DNA from: Selenomonas sp963544755
GTDB lineage: Bacteria > Bacillota > Negativicutes > Selenomonadales > Selenomonadaceae
Direction: 5' to 3'
DNA length: 64,000 nt
NCBI GenBank assembly: GCA_963544755.1
Contig: CAUUGH010000004.1
Coordinates: 1 to 64,000, forward strand
Shown: piece after piece, positions 24,339 to 33,155 of the stretch
Layout: the number at the start of each line of letters is the position of its first letter
How positions within the stretch are numbered: position 1 is the first letter of the stretch
The notes under the pieces: generated by a model
What the model was told of the DNA's origin: nothing
Seen by the model: only the letters and a program-made list of their open reading frames with translations
Database searches by the model: none
Made by a program: the position numbers and the translations under genes

Positions 24339-26288
24339 ATGCTACAAAAGATCAAAAGAAAAAAGAGCCTACTGCTGACGGCGGTCATTTTAGCGGCGAC
24401 GAGCGTACCTTCCTATGCGGCAGAAAAAAAGCCGGAAAAAGAAAAGATAAAAACTGATGCCGTCGTCGTTACAGCATCAAGAACAGAGCAGGAAGTAAAA
24501 GAAACGCCGACCGCCGTCGAAGTCATCACGCGAAAAGACATCGAAAAGATGGGCGCAGAATCCTTAAGGCAGGCATTGCAGCTCGCCTTTGGTCTTGATA
24601 TGCTGGAAAACAGCATGGTGGGCAACAATGTTTCTATTCGCGGCGCGATGACGAATCAAACCTTGATCCTCATCGACGGGCGGCGTGTGCGCTCGGAAGA
24701 TACCGGCTCTACGATGAATTTTTACGAGCTTGATCGCATCAATATGGACGATGTCGAGCGCATCGAAATCGTGCGCGGCGCGGCAAGCTCTCTTTACGGC
24801 TCGGAAGCCGTCGGCGGCGTTATCAACATCATTCGTAAGAAATTAGGTGAGCAAAAGACATCGGTTACGACAGATTGGACAAGCTACCGTAAAGACGGCG
24901 GCATTCGCTACGATGCGGGAAAGCATGGCAAGTGGAATCTTGCGGCAAGCTTTAAGGTAACAGATTATCGCCAAAGCGGCGTAGATGTCTCAAGCACCTA
25001 TGGCAAGAAAAATTACTTTCACATCGAAGGCAGTATGGATGTGGCAGCAGATAAGTACCTTGATGTTTTTGTAGACTATCTAAAAGAAGATCTCCACGAT
25101 AAAGGCGTTAGCTACAGCCGAAGAAGACCACCTATTTATTATAAGTCAAACAACGATCATACCCGTTTTTCTACAGGTGTTAAATATAAAGGAAGCGATA
25201 AGCGCGGCGACTATGAGATGCAAGTTTATTACACGCGCTTTAATAAAGATCGCAATCAAAGAAATAGATTCAGCAATAAGCTGCTAAATTTCGACGATAT
25301 GACATTTAACTCTTTGATTTTCGATGCCAGACGCTCCATGCAGCTAACTAAAGATCATCTGCTGACCTATGGCGGCGAATATCGTAAAGAAGACTATGAA
25401 AGCACACGCATCACGGGCAACGGGGCGACAAAACCGCTACATAGAGAAGGTATAGATGCCTTGCTTGGCAAAAGCACTGTAAAATATACGGCGCTTTATG
25501 TGCAAGACGAGTGGCTCTTAAGTCCTGATTGGCTGCTTATTCCGTCACTGCGCTTTGATCATAGCAGCTCTTTTGGTGGCAAGGTGACGGGAAAACTAGC
25601 TACGACGTACAAAATCAATAAAGATCTGCGCTTTAAGGCAAATATCGGCACAGCGTATCGGGCGCCGACGGCAAGTGAATTGTATCTTGATTGGCCGGGT
25701 ATGGGGCCAAGGACAATCCTCAAGGGTAATCCCAACCTCAAGCCGGAAACGGCGCTGAATTTTGATTTGGGCTTTGAGTTTGAAAAAGGAAAAACCTTTG
25801 CTAAGGCCACCTATTTTCATAACAAAGTCGATGATATGATCGCTACGGATTATTCTATTGATTATGTCAAGCGAATCATGACGATATTTCATGTAAACAA
25901 AAAAGAGGCGGTATTACAAGGTGTAGAGCTTGAGGTCAAGCAAAAGCTTGGACACGGCTTTTCACTAAGAGGGCTATATAACTACCTCGATGCGCGTGAC
26001 GGTAAAAACGAGCGTATTCCAGGCGGCGCCTATCACACGGTAAGTATGCAGCTAGGCTACGAAGATGAGCAAAATGGCTGGGACGCAACACTTTGGAACA
26101 ACTGGCTGGCAGGCTACTACTTGCAAAAGAAGGACTATGCCATCAGCACCTTAAACTTCGTTGTCAGCAAGAAGCTAGATGATCGCTTCAGCGCTTACTT
26201 AGGCGTTGATAACATTTTAGACGTATATAGCGATGAATTTGCCTATGATGGCAGAATTTGGCGCGGCGGCGTCCGTATGACGTTTTAA
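24339..26288 (+). CDS. TonB-dependent outer-membrane receptor, copy 2 of 3
   Basis: 649 residues with the same signal peptide, plug and barrel as copy 1. It differs mainly in the predicted extracellular loops, for example around residues 235-290 and 500-530. Fifteen bases separate it from each neighbour and the linker sequence is conserved (AAGGAGGAAAATGAGCA), giving each copy its own strong ribosome binding site. Blocks identical to copy 1 alternate with diverged blocks, which suggests gene conversion. Ligand specificity probably differs between copies. Confidence 0.93.
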   Translation: MLQKIKRKKSLLLTAVILAATSVPSYAAEKKPEKEKIKTDAVVVTASRTEQEVKETPTAVEVITRKDIEKMGAESLRQALQLAFGLDMLENSMVGNNVSIRGAMTNQTLILIDGRRVRSEDTGSTMNFYELDRINMDDVERIEIVRGAASSLYGSEAVGGVINIIRKKLGEQKTSVTTDWTSYRKDGGIRYDAGKHGKWNLAASFKVTDYRQSGVDVSSTYGKKNYFHIEGSMDVAADKYLDVFVDYLKEDLHDKGVSYSRRRPPIYYKSNNDHTRFSTGVKYKGSDKRGDYEMQVYYTRFNKDRNQRNRFSNKLLNFDDMTFNSLIFDARRSMQLTKDHLLTYGGEYRKEDYESTRITGNGATKPLHREGIDALLGKSTVKYTALYVQDEWLLSPDWLLIPSLRFDHSSSFGGKVTGKLATTYKINKDLRFKANIGTAYRAPTASELYLDWPGMGPRTILKGNPNLKPETALNFDLGFEFEKGKTFAKATYFHNKVDDMIATDYSIDYVKRIMTIFHVNKKEAVLQGVELEVKQKLGHGFSLRGLYNYLDARDGKNERIPGGAYHTVSMQLGYEDEQNGWDATLWNNWLAGYYLQKKDYAISTLNFVVSKKLDDRFSAYLGVDNILDVYSDEFAYDGRIWRGGVRMTF

Positions 26289-26303
26289 GGAGGAAAATGA
26301 GCA

Positions 26304-28250
26304 ATGCTGCAAAAAATTAAGAGAAAGAAAAGTCTGCTGCTGACGGCGGTCATTTTAGCGGCGACGAGCGTGCCTTCCTATGCGGCAGAAAAAAAGCAGG
26401 AAAAAGAAAAGATCAAGACGAGCGCTGTCGTTGTTACGGCATCAAAGACAGAGCAGGAAGTAAAAGAAACGCCGACCACCGTCGAAGTAATAACGCGCGA
26501 AGACATCGAAAAGATGGGCGCAGAATCTTTATACCAGGCATTGCAGCTTACTCTTGGCATGGATGTGATGGAAAAAGGCATCGGCAATAACCTTTCCATC
26601 CGCGGTATGCGAAATAATCATACGCTGCTTCTCGTCGACGGGCGGCGTGTGCGTACGGAGATAACGAATGATACGGCAAATGCCTATGAACTGGAACGCT
26701 TCAATATAGATGATGTCGAGCGCATCGAGATCGTACGCAGTGCAGCAAGCGCACTCTACGGCTCCGAAGCCTTAGGCGGTGTTGTAAACATCATTTTGAA
26801 AAAGCCCGGCAAAGAAAAAACTGCCATCACGACGGATTGGACGAGCAGCCGTAAAGACGGCGGCATCCGCTACGATACGGGAAAGCATGGCAAGTGGAAT
26901 CTTTCGGCAAGCTTTAAGAACTCAGACTATCGCACGCTAGGCGACGAATCGCGCAGCAATCTGCACGGCAAAAAATATTTCTTTAATATCGAAGGTCGCA
27001 TGGATCTAACCAAGGACAAATACCTCGATATTTTCGCAAATTATCTGGATGAAAAGCTCGACCAAAGAGAATATAGCATAAACCATGTAGATTATGTCAA
27101 TAAGCGCCTATCGACGGGCATCAAATATGCCGGACGCGACAAGCGCGGCGACTACGAAGCGCAAGTCTATTACACGCACTTTGACCGAAATCAAGAACAA
27201 CGGTATGTCAACCATCCGAAAAAACCGGACGGAACGCTAAAAGACTTTGACGACATCACCTTTCGCTCATTGGTATTTGACGGTAGACGCTCCTTGCAAA
27301 TGACGAAAGATCACCTGCTGACCTTTGGCGGCGAATACCGCAAAGAAGACTATGAAGGCAGCCGCATCAAGGGCGGCAAATGGGTAACGCGTGAAGCTGT
27401 TAGAAAAAATTTCGGTGAAAACTCGGAAAACTATGCCGCGCTCTATGTGCAAGATGAGTGGCTGGTAAATCCTAATTGGCTGATCATCCCGTCTTTGCGT
27501 CTTGATCACAGCAGCGCTTTCGGCAGCAAAGTGACCGGCAACTTTGGCACGACCTATAAGATCAACAAAAATCTGCGTTTTAAGACGAACATCGGCACGG
27601 CGTACCGTGTGCCGACAGCACTCGAACGCTACTTTGACTGGGGAAATGGGGTCATACAGATCGACGGTAATCCCGATCTTAAGCCGGAAACCTCGCTAAA
27701 TTTCGACCTCGGTTTTGAATGGGAAAAGGCAAAAACCTTTACCAAACTCACCTATTTCCACAACAAGGTAGAAAACCTGATCGTCACCAAAAATCTGCCG
27801 TCACCTCCCAAATACCACTCCGGCTACGAAAATGCGAACGAAGCGACGCTGCAAGGCATCGAGTGGGAAGTGCGCCAAGATCTTGGCAGCGGCTTTTTCC
27901 TGCGTGGACTCTACAGCTATTTAGATGCACACGATGACACCTATGACAGCCGTATCGTAGGGCGACCATATCATAAGGCAAGTTTGCAGCTTAGCTATGA
28001 AGATGAAAAAAATGGCTGGCACGCGACGATCTGGAACGATTGGCTGGCGGGCTACTATTATATAGAACGCGTTGGCAGAAAAAATGTCGGTAAAAACGCT
28101 GCGATAAGCGTCTTGAATCTTGTCATCAACAAGAAAATCAGCGATACATTCAGCGCCTACCTCGGCATTGATAATATCTTTGAAGCTGATCACAAAAAAC
28201 TTCCGCACGAAGGCAGAATCTGGCGCGGCGGCATCCACATGACGTTTTAA
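26304..28250 (+). CDS. TonB-dependent outer-membrane receptor, copy 3 of 3
   Basis: 648 residues. It is the most diverged of the three, but keeps the same signal peptide, plug motifs (SALYGSEALGGVVNII) and C-terminal RIWRGGIHMTF. Charged and aromatic residues in the predicted loops differ widely from copies 1 and 2, pointing to another ligand. A terminator follows the stop, so the importer-receptor set probably ends here. Confidence 0.93.
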   Translation: MLQKIKRKKSLLLTAVILAATSVPSYAAEKKQEKEKIKTSAVVVTASKTEQEVKETPTTVEVITREDIEKMGAESLYQALQLTLGMDVMEKGIGNNLSIRGMRNNHTLLLVDGRRVRTEITNDTANAYELERFNIDDVERIEIVRSAASALYGSEALGGVVNIILKKPGKEKTAITTDWTSSRKDGGIRYDTGKHGKWNLSASFKNSDYRTLGDESRSNLHGKKYFFNIEGRMDLTKDKYLDIFANYLDEKLDQREYSINHVDYVNKRLSTGIKYAGRDKRGDYEAQVYYTHFDRNQEQRYVNHPKKPDGTLKDFDDITFRSLVFDGRRSLQMTKDHLLTFGGEYRKEDYEGSRIKGGKWVTREAVRKNFGENSENYAALYVQDEWLVNPNWLIIPSLRLDHSSAFGSKVTGNFGTTYKINKNLRFKTNIGTAYRVPTALERYFDWGNGVIQIDGNPDLKPETSLNFDLGFEWEKAKTFTKLTYFHNKVENLIVTKNLPSPPKYHSGYENANEATLQGIEWEVRQDLGSGFFLRGLYSYLDAHDDTYDSRIVGRPYHKASLQLSYEDEKNGWHATIWNDWLAGYYYIERVGRKNVGKNAAISVLNLVINKKISDTFSAYLGIDNIFEADHKKLPHEGRIWRGGIHMTF

Positions 28251-28259
28251 AAACTACTC

Positions 28260-28294
28260 AAAAAGGCACCGGGCGAAAGCTTAGTGCCTTTTTT
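28260..28294 (+). terminator. Terminator of the receptor operon
   Basis: AAAAAGGCAC and GTGCCTTTTTT pair around a 14-base loop, directly after the third receptor. Confidence 0.88.
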
Positions 28295-28399
28295 CGTTGT
28301 AAACTACACGCACTTTTTATATTTTACAGCAGGGAAATGGTGATAGATTGCGAATGAATAATAAATAAAGCAGCAAGCACAATACAGGGGGGGCTACTT

Positions 28400-28858
28400 A
28401 TGAAGAAAGTCATAGTCATAGGAGCAGATCATGCAGGCTATCCGCTGAAGCAATTTTTGCTTCGGCAACTGGAAAAAACCGGCTACGTTGTCGAAGATGC
28501 CGGAACAAATAGCGAAGAATCGTGCAATACACAGCCTTATGCCCAAAAAGTAGCAGAAGAAGTAGTAAAAGAGCAGGAAAAAGTCGGTATACTAATCTGT
28601 GGTACGGGAGCTGCCATGTGCATGATGGCAAACAAAGTAAAAGGCGCACGCGCCGTTTTAGCACACGATCTTTTCACGGCGCGTATGACACGCACGCATA
28701 ATGATGCTAATATCCTTTGCCTTGGGCAACGCATCATCGCCAATCACATGGCATTTGAGATCGTAAAGACATGGCTATCTTACGAGCCGTTAGGCGGCAA
28801 GTACGCCAAGCGGCGCGAAAGCATCGCCAAGTATGAAGAAGAGCATATGAACGCTTAA
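28400..28858 (+). CDS. rpiB: RpiB/LacAB family sugar-phosphate isomerase
   Basis: 152 residues, the normal size. It contains GADHAGYPLK at residues 8-17, the anion-hole region LICGTGAAMCMMANKVKGAR (canonically CGTGIG.S..ANK) and HNDANILCLG. It is probably ribose-5-phosphate isomerase B of the pentose phosphate pathway, but LacA/LacB and related isomerases share the fold. AGGGGGGG precedes the ATG. A palindromic element begins at its stop codon. Confidence 0.87.
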   Translation: MKKVIVIGADHAGYPLKQFLLRQLEKTGYVVEDAGTNSEESCNTQPYAQKVAEEVVKEQEKVGILICGTGAAMCMMANKVKGARAVLAHDLFTARMTRTHNDANILCLGQRIIANHMAFEIVKTWLSYEPLGGKYAKRRESIAKYEEEHMNA

Positions 28859-28928
28859 GGGATCACTGATAAATTTAGCCGGCCATCTGCAAAAAGCCGA
28901 GCGACTTTATTTTATCCGTGTTTTTTAG
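28857..28928. repeat. Interspersed palindromic element, copy 7
   Basis: Ends AAGGGATCACTGATAAATTTAG and CTTTATTTTATCCGTGTTTTTT. It starts within the rpiB stop codon. Confidence 0.7.
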
Positions 28929-28990
28929 GCTCGTTACTTTTCATGGAGCATTTGCTGATGTAGTTTTCATTTAGCTTGTCAGGTCTTTAC

Positions 28991-29016
28991 CGCCCGGTCG
29001 GCGGCTTTTATTTTAA
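28991..29016 (+). terminator. Probable terminator after rpiB
   Basis: A short GC stem CCGCC/GGCGG with loop CGGTC is followed by CTTTTATTTTA. Confidence 0.6.
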
Positions 29017-29031
29017 GTCGGCTCTTGCAAT

Positions 29032-29060
29032 TTGACACCTTTATACATTCATGCTAAACT
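29032..29060 (+). promoter_or_regulatory. Promoter upstream of metA
   Basis: A perfect TTGACA (29032-29037) and TAAACT (29055-29060) with a 17-base spacer. The transcript would begin inside or just before palindromic element copy 8, which would become the metA 5' leader. No SAM riboswitch motif was seen. Confidence 0.65.
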
Positions 29061-29225
29061 AAGAAACCACTGATAAATTCAGCCATCTGTTTTTATGTAG
29101 CTACACTTTTTTCATCGTTAACCAATCCTTGAAGTAGTGCCGCTACGCATCAGGCTTGTCTTTTCGATAAATATAGCGCAGATACGTAAAGCCAAGCGAC
29201 TTCATTTTAGCAGTGCTTTCCTAAA
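29061..29225. repeat. Interspersed palindromic element, copy 8 (longest form)
   Basis: 165 bp. Ends AAGAAACCACTGATAAATTC and CTTCATTTTAGCAGTGCTTTCC. The interior contains the ATCGTT...TCGATAAATATAGCGCAGATACG core of the long forms plus extra sequence. It lies in the presumed metA leader. Confidence 0.75.
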
Positions 29226-29269
29226 CCACGATTGCGGCTGGTTTTGCTTTTAGAAAGCGAGGCGGTTTC

Positions 29270-30205
29270 GTGCCTATTAAGATACCAAATAGTTTGCCGG
29301 CAGCGCAGGTGCTAGAAGGCGAAAATATCTTTGTCATGGATGCAGAGCGCGCCTATAGTCAAGATATTCGACCGCTTAAGCTTTTGATCTTAAACCTCAT
29401 GCCGAATAAGTCGGCGACAGAAACGCAGCTCTTGCGGCTTTTGGGTAATACGCCGCTACAGGTCGAGGTGGATTTTATCTATACGAAGTCTTATGTGCCG
29501 CAGCATACACCACAGGCTTATCTTGCTGAGTTTTACACTACATTTGCCGAGGTGCGCCATAAAAAGTATGATGGCTTTATCATCACAGGTGCGCCCGTTG
29601 AGCATATGCCCTTTAAAGAAGTCGCCTATTGGGATGAGGTTTCAGAAATAATGAAGTGGAGCAAGACGCATTGTTACTCTTCGTTTCATATTTGCTGGGG
29701 CGCACAGGCAGGGCTTTATTATCACTACGGCATCGATAAAAAGGCAACAGAGCAAAAGATATTTGGCGTTTATAAGCATCGGCTTTGTCTTGTGCATGAA
29801 AAGCTGTTTCGCGGTTTTGATGATGAATTTTATGTGCCGCATTCGCGCCATACAAAGGTGTGCCGCGAAGATATTGCACGTGTTAAAGAGCTTAGTATTT
29901 TGGCAGATTCTACGAGCTGCGCCGAAGTTTATGCTATTGCCAATTTGTCTAAGCGACAGTTTTTTATCACAGGCCATGCAGAGTATGATCCACTGTCATT
30001 AGCGCAAGAGTACGAGCGCGATTTAGCAGCCGGTATAGATCGTGCGCTTCCGGAAAATTATTATCCAAACGATAATCCTAAAATGATGCCTATCGTGCGT
30101 TGGCGCTCGGTGGCAAATCTTTTATTTGCCAACTGGCTAAATTACTATGTATATCAAGAAACACCGTACGAGCTAGAAGAGCTTTGTTTTTCGACGGACG
30201 ATTGA
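29270..30205 (+). CDS. metA: MetA homoserine O-acyltransferase, predicted acetyl-CoA specific
   Basis: 311 residues from a GTG start. The catalytic Cys is C142 (HICWGAQAG), with the His and Glu in TGHAEYD near 235-237. The fold is that of MetA, which activates homoserine for methionine synthesis. Residue 111 is Glu (GAPVE). In studied MetA proteins Glu here goes with acetyl-CoA and Gly with succinyl-CoA, so homoserine O-acetyltransferase activity is predicted despite the usual succinyltransferase name. It is driven by the promoter at 29032 and closely followed by an exported-protein gene. Confidence 0.93.
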   Translation: MPIKIPNSLPAAQVLEGENIFVMDAERAYSQDIRPLKLLILNLMPNKSATETQLLRLLGNTPLQVEVDFIYTKSYVPQHTPQAYLAEFYTTFAEVRHKKYDGFIITGAPVEHMPFKEVAYWDEVSEIMKWSKTHCYSSFHICWGAQAGLYYHYGIDKKATEQKIFGVYKHRLCLVHEKLFRGFDDEFYVPHSRHTKVCREDIARVKELSILADSTSCAEVYAIANLSKRQFFITGHAEYDPLSLAQEYERDLAAGIDRALPENYYPNDNPKMMPIVRWRSVANLLFANWLNYYVYQETPYELEELCFSTDD

Positions 30206-30232
30206 GCTTGGTGTATTAGGGGGCAAAAAGGC

Positions 30233-30889
30233 GTGAATAAAGAAAATACGAAGATGAGAGTATGTCTAATGCTGGCGCTTATTTTCATTTTTCTTTTGTT
30301 AAAGACGGCAGAAGCCGCGCCTTATGTGCCGCAAAATATTTATGAATGGGTGCAGTCCTCGGCGCGTGCCAATTACTTTTTTAATAAGCGCGCCATGTGC
30401 TATAAGGCATCAAAAGACGGTCTTTTGGATCTGCAAGTCTTGCTCGTGCCGACGCTGCTGACCTATGACGAGGTGGCGATCGCCGATGTCGTCGCTAAAA
30501 GACGTTGGAATGGCGAATCGCTTGCAGGCTACGATGATCTTGCAGGTAAGGCAGAATACTTGTGTATTGATCTGGCGAATGCTTCCTTTGTGGTAGAGCG
30601 CGTTGACGATTTAGACGGCTATTTGACGATACTTTCATCGACTTACCCTAAAGGCGCAACGGTTATCGAGGATTTACCTGAAAAGAGCTTTGAGCGAAAG
30701 TTCATAGCGGCGATATTGGCGTATGAAAAAAGTCATCGCCTAGAGATCGCCGCACAGTCAAAGCGCTCTTTGACAGCGGCAGATTTGCAGCAGCTTGACG
30801 ATCCGTGGCCTTTAGATGCGACTATGCTGCAAGATAATGAGAGTTCATTTAGAGAATATAAAAAAGACCATGTGGCGCAAGTGGATTGA
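30233..30889 (+). CDS. Exported protein, unknown function
   Basis: 218 residues from a GTG start after AGGGGGC. The signal peptide spans residues 8-28 and ends in AEAAP. The mature N-terminus YVPQNIYEWVQSSARANYFF resembles that of the exported protein at 9130, so they may be paralogues. No enzymatic motif was seen. Its last 20 bases overlap the hydE start, implying co-transcription, though a functional link to hydrogenase maturation is not evident. Confidence 0.75.
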   Translation: MNKENTKMRVCLMLALIFIFLLLKTAEAAPYVPQNIYEWVQSSARANYFFNKRAMCYKASKDGLLDLQVLLVPTLLTYDEVAIADVVAKRRWNGESLAGYDDLAGKAEYLCIDLANASFVVERVDDLDGYLTILSSTYPKGATVIEDLPEKSFERKFIAAILAYEKSHRLEIAAQSKRSLTAADLQQLDDPWPLDATMLQDNESSFREYKKDHVAQVD

Positions 30890-31955
30890 AAAAGCGCGTA
30901 TAGATCATAAATTAGAAGAAAAAGAGATCGCCGCTCTTTTAGCATCAGATGGTGCTGAAGAGCCGCTTGCCATAGCCGCTGACAGCGTGCGAAAACACTA
31001 TGTAGGCGATGGCGTGTATTTGCGCGGTCTTATTGAGTTTTCTAATATCTGTCGGCGAAGCTGTCTATACTGTGGACTTAGACGGGAAAATGAAAAGATC
31101 GAACGCTACCGCCTAACGGCGCAGGAAATCTTGCAGCTGGCGAAAAAGGCAAAGAGTTATGGCTATCGGACTGTCGTGCTGCAAGGTGGCGAAGATAGCT
31201 TTTGGAGCGTCGAGCGTCTAGAGCCGATCTTGCAGCAAATACGGGCTTTAGGGCTTGTCATCACGCTTTCTATCGGTGAGCGAAGCTACGAAGAGTATCG
31301 CGCACTAAAAAAAGCCGGGGCAAGCCGCTTTTTGCTTCGCATCGAAACAACAGATCAAAAGCTCTACGAACGCCTTGATCCGGGCATGAGCTTTGCGGCG
31401 CGGCGTAAGTGCCTTTACCATTTGCGTGCGCTCGGCTACGAAGTCGGCACAGGATCGCTCGTAGGGCTTCCTGGGCAATCGCTTTCCTCCTTGGCAAAAG
31501 ACATTCTTTTTTTTCAAGCATTAGATGCAGACATGGTAGGCATAGGCCCTTTTATACCAAACGGCGATACGCCGCTGGCTAAAGCTCTGCCAGGCGACAT
31601 TCATCTGACGCGGCGCATGGTGTCACTTTTGCGGCTGCTTTTGCCCGAGGCGAACATTCCGGCGACGACGGCTATGCAAACGCTAGAGCGTAGCGCACGC
31701 TCTTTGATCCTACGATCGGGGGCAAATGTCGTCATGGCGAATGTAACGCCAGGCGATGCTCGCCGCAAATACGCGCTCTATCCGGGTAAGGCGAGCGTTT
31801 GTGATACACCGAAAATGTGCCGCAGCGCACTTCAAGAAGAGCTTTTAGAAATCGGTCGCTTTTTTTCTAAAGGCGAGGGCTCTAGAAAAAAAGACCGCTT
31901 GGCGGAAAAATCATCCGACGAAAAAGAAACAAGATGCAAGATAAAGGAGGTGTGA
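30870..31955 (+). CDS. hydE: [FeFe] hydrogenase maturase HydE (radical SAM)
   Basis: 361 residues from the ATG at 30870. The radical SAM motif is C61-C65-C68 (CRRSCLYC), followed by GLRREN, LQGGED and VGIGPFIPN, all typical of HydE. It takes part in building the dithiomethylamine bridge of the H-cluster subsite with HydG and HydF. The upstream gene overlaps its start and an ATG at 30837 is an alternative start without a clear binding site. A charged C-terminal tail of about 25 residues extends past the conserved domain. hydF is not in the window. Confidence 0.9.
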   Translation: MWRKWIEKARIDHKLEEKEIAALLASDGAEEPLAIAADSVRKHYVGDGVYLRGLIEFSNICRRSCLYCGLRRENEKIERYRLTAQEILQLAKKAKSYGYRTVVLQGGEDSFWSVERLEPILQQIRALGLVITLSIGERSYEEYRALKKAGASRFLLRIETTDQKLYERLDPGMSFAARRKCLYHLRALGYEVGTGSLVGLPGQSLSSLAKDILFFQALDADMVGIGPFIPNGDTPLAKALPGDIHLTRRMVSLLRLLLPEANIPATTAMQTLERSARSLILRSGANVVMANVTPGDARRKYALYPGKASVCDTPKMCRSALQEELLEIGRFFSKGEGSRKKDRLAEKSSDEKETRCKIKEV

Positions 31956-31961
31956 TTTTAG

Positions 31962-32975
31962 ATGTGTAAAGCTTTTTATAAAAGTGTAGCGAAAAAATAT
32001 CCAAAGACGACCTTAGCGCAGTGTCTCTTAAAGATGGTGTTTGCTGCAACTTTTCTTTCGTGCCTGTTGCTAGTGTTAGAGCTGCCGGCTTTAGCGCGTG
32101 CGCATGATGTCGGCAGCACTAAGGTGCATATAAACGTGCGCCGCGGCGTAAAAGAAAAAGAGCCGGGAGCTGCTGTAGCACCTTTTTTACCTGCGCCAAC
32201 TTTAGCGCACGCGCTTTATACCGTACCTAAAAGCGTTCGCTATATGACAGCAGATGCAGCGATCCTCATGGACGCTAAGACGGGCGAAGTGCTTTACGAA
32301 AAAAACGGCAAAAAGCGCGAGTACCCTGCGAGCATGACAAAGATCATGACCTGTATATTGTCGCTTGAAAGCGGCAGATCAGATCTTGCAGTTACGATCA
32401 CAGACTTTGCCGCCGATGTCGAAGCGACGCGCGTTGATGTGGGGCTTCAGGCAAGGCTAAAAGATCTAACACGCCAGATGATGCTCATTTCCGATAATGG
32501 CGCGGCGCTTGCTATCGCCGAAACGCTCGGCGGCTCTGAGGAAAATTTTGCGGCGATGATGAACGCTAAGGCAAAAGAAATCGGCGCTTTTAGCACGCAC
32601 TTTGTCAATCCTAACGGTATGCCTGATAAAGACCACTATTCGACCGCTTACGACATCGCCCTCATCGCTGCCTATGGGCTAAAAAACCCCGAATTTCGTA
32701 AAATTGTCGCAACTAAAGACAGCACTATTTACTACTTAAAGCCGCTTGGCTACACGATCTATTGCGAAAACACGAACGATCTTTTATATGACTATCCGGG
32801 TTGCACAGGCTTAAAGACAGGCTGGACCAGTGCCGCCGGTGCCTGCCTTGCGGCATCGGCTAGGCGCGGCGACAAAGAGCTTATTGCCGTCGTCATGCAC
32901 GCAGACGATGAAGATGCGCGAGCTAAAGAAGCCGCCGCGCTTTTAGACTACGGCTTTTACGCGTTTGGTAGCTGA
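31962..32975 (+). CDS. dacF: D-alanyl-D-alanine carboxypeptidase (PBP5/DacF family)
   Basis: 337 residues. A signal peptide occupies residues 22-47. The serine peptidase motifs are complete: SMTK (124-127), SDN (177-179) and KTG (285-287). It trims the terminal D-Ala of peptidoglycan stem peptides in the periplasm. The length stops near the end of the catalytic domain, so the usual PBP5 C-terminal beta domain and membrane anchor are missing. AAAGGAGGTG precedes the ATG. It sits between hydE and hydG. Confidence 0.9.
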   Translation: MCKAFYKSVAKKYPKTTLAQCLLKMVFAATFLSCLLLVLELPALARAHDVGSTKVHINVRRGVKEKEPGAAVAPFLPAPTLAHALYTVPKSVRYMTADAAILMDAKTGEVLYEKNGKKREYPASMTKIMTCILSLESGRSDLAVTITDFAADVEATRVDVGLQARLKDLTRQMMLISDNGAALAIAETLGGSEENFAAMMNAKAKEIGAFSTHFVNPNGMPDKDHYSTAYDIALIAAYGLKNPEFRKIVATKDSTIYYLKPLGYTIYCENTNDLLYDYPGCTGLKTGWTSAAGACLAASARRGDKELIAVVMHADDEDARAKEAAALLDYGFYAFGS

Positions 32976-33050
32976 AAGGAGAAATAAATTTCCTGTAAGG
33001 GCGTGCTGATGTATGTATAGCGAAAATAATCATATGAGGAGAAATTACCC

Positions 33051-33143
33051 ATAGCAAAAAAGCTTTCTGCTGTCGCCGATTGTATCAAAAAAAGTATTTC
33101 TGCCACTAAGACCGGTCGCTATATACATTGTGGGAAAAGCTGA
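33051..33143 (+). CDS. Possible 30-codon peptide with non-standard start
   Basis: A frame reading AKKLSAVADCIKK then SISATKTGRYIHCGKS, with two cysteines, lies between dacF and hydG. GAGGAGA sits eight bases before an ATA codon, but no ATG, GTG or TTG is available in frame after the last stop. It could start at ATA (as infC does at ATT), be a decayed gene, or be chance. I do not recognise it. Confidence 0.25.
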   Translation: MAKKLSAVADCIKKSISATKTGRYIHCGKS

Positions 33144-33155
33144 GGGGGCATTTAC

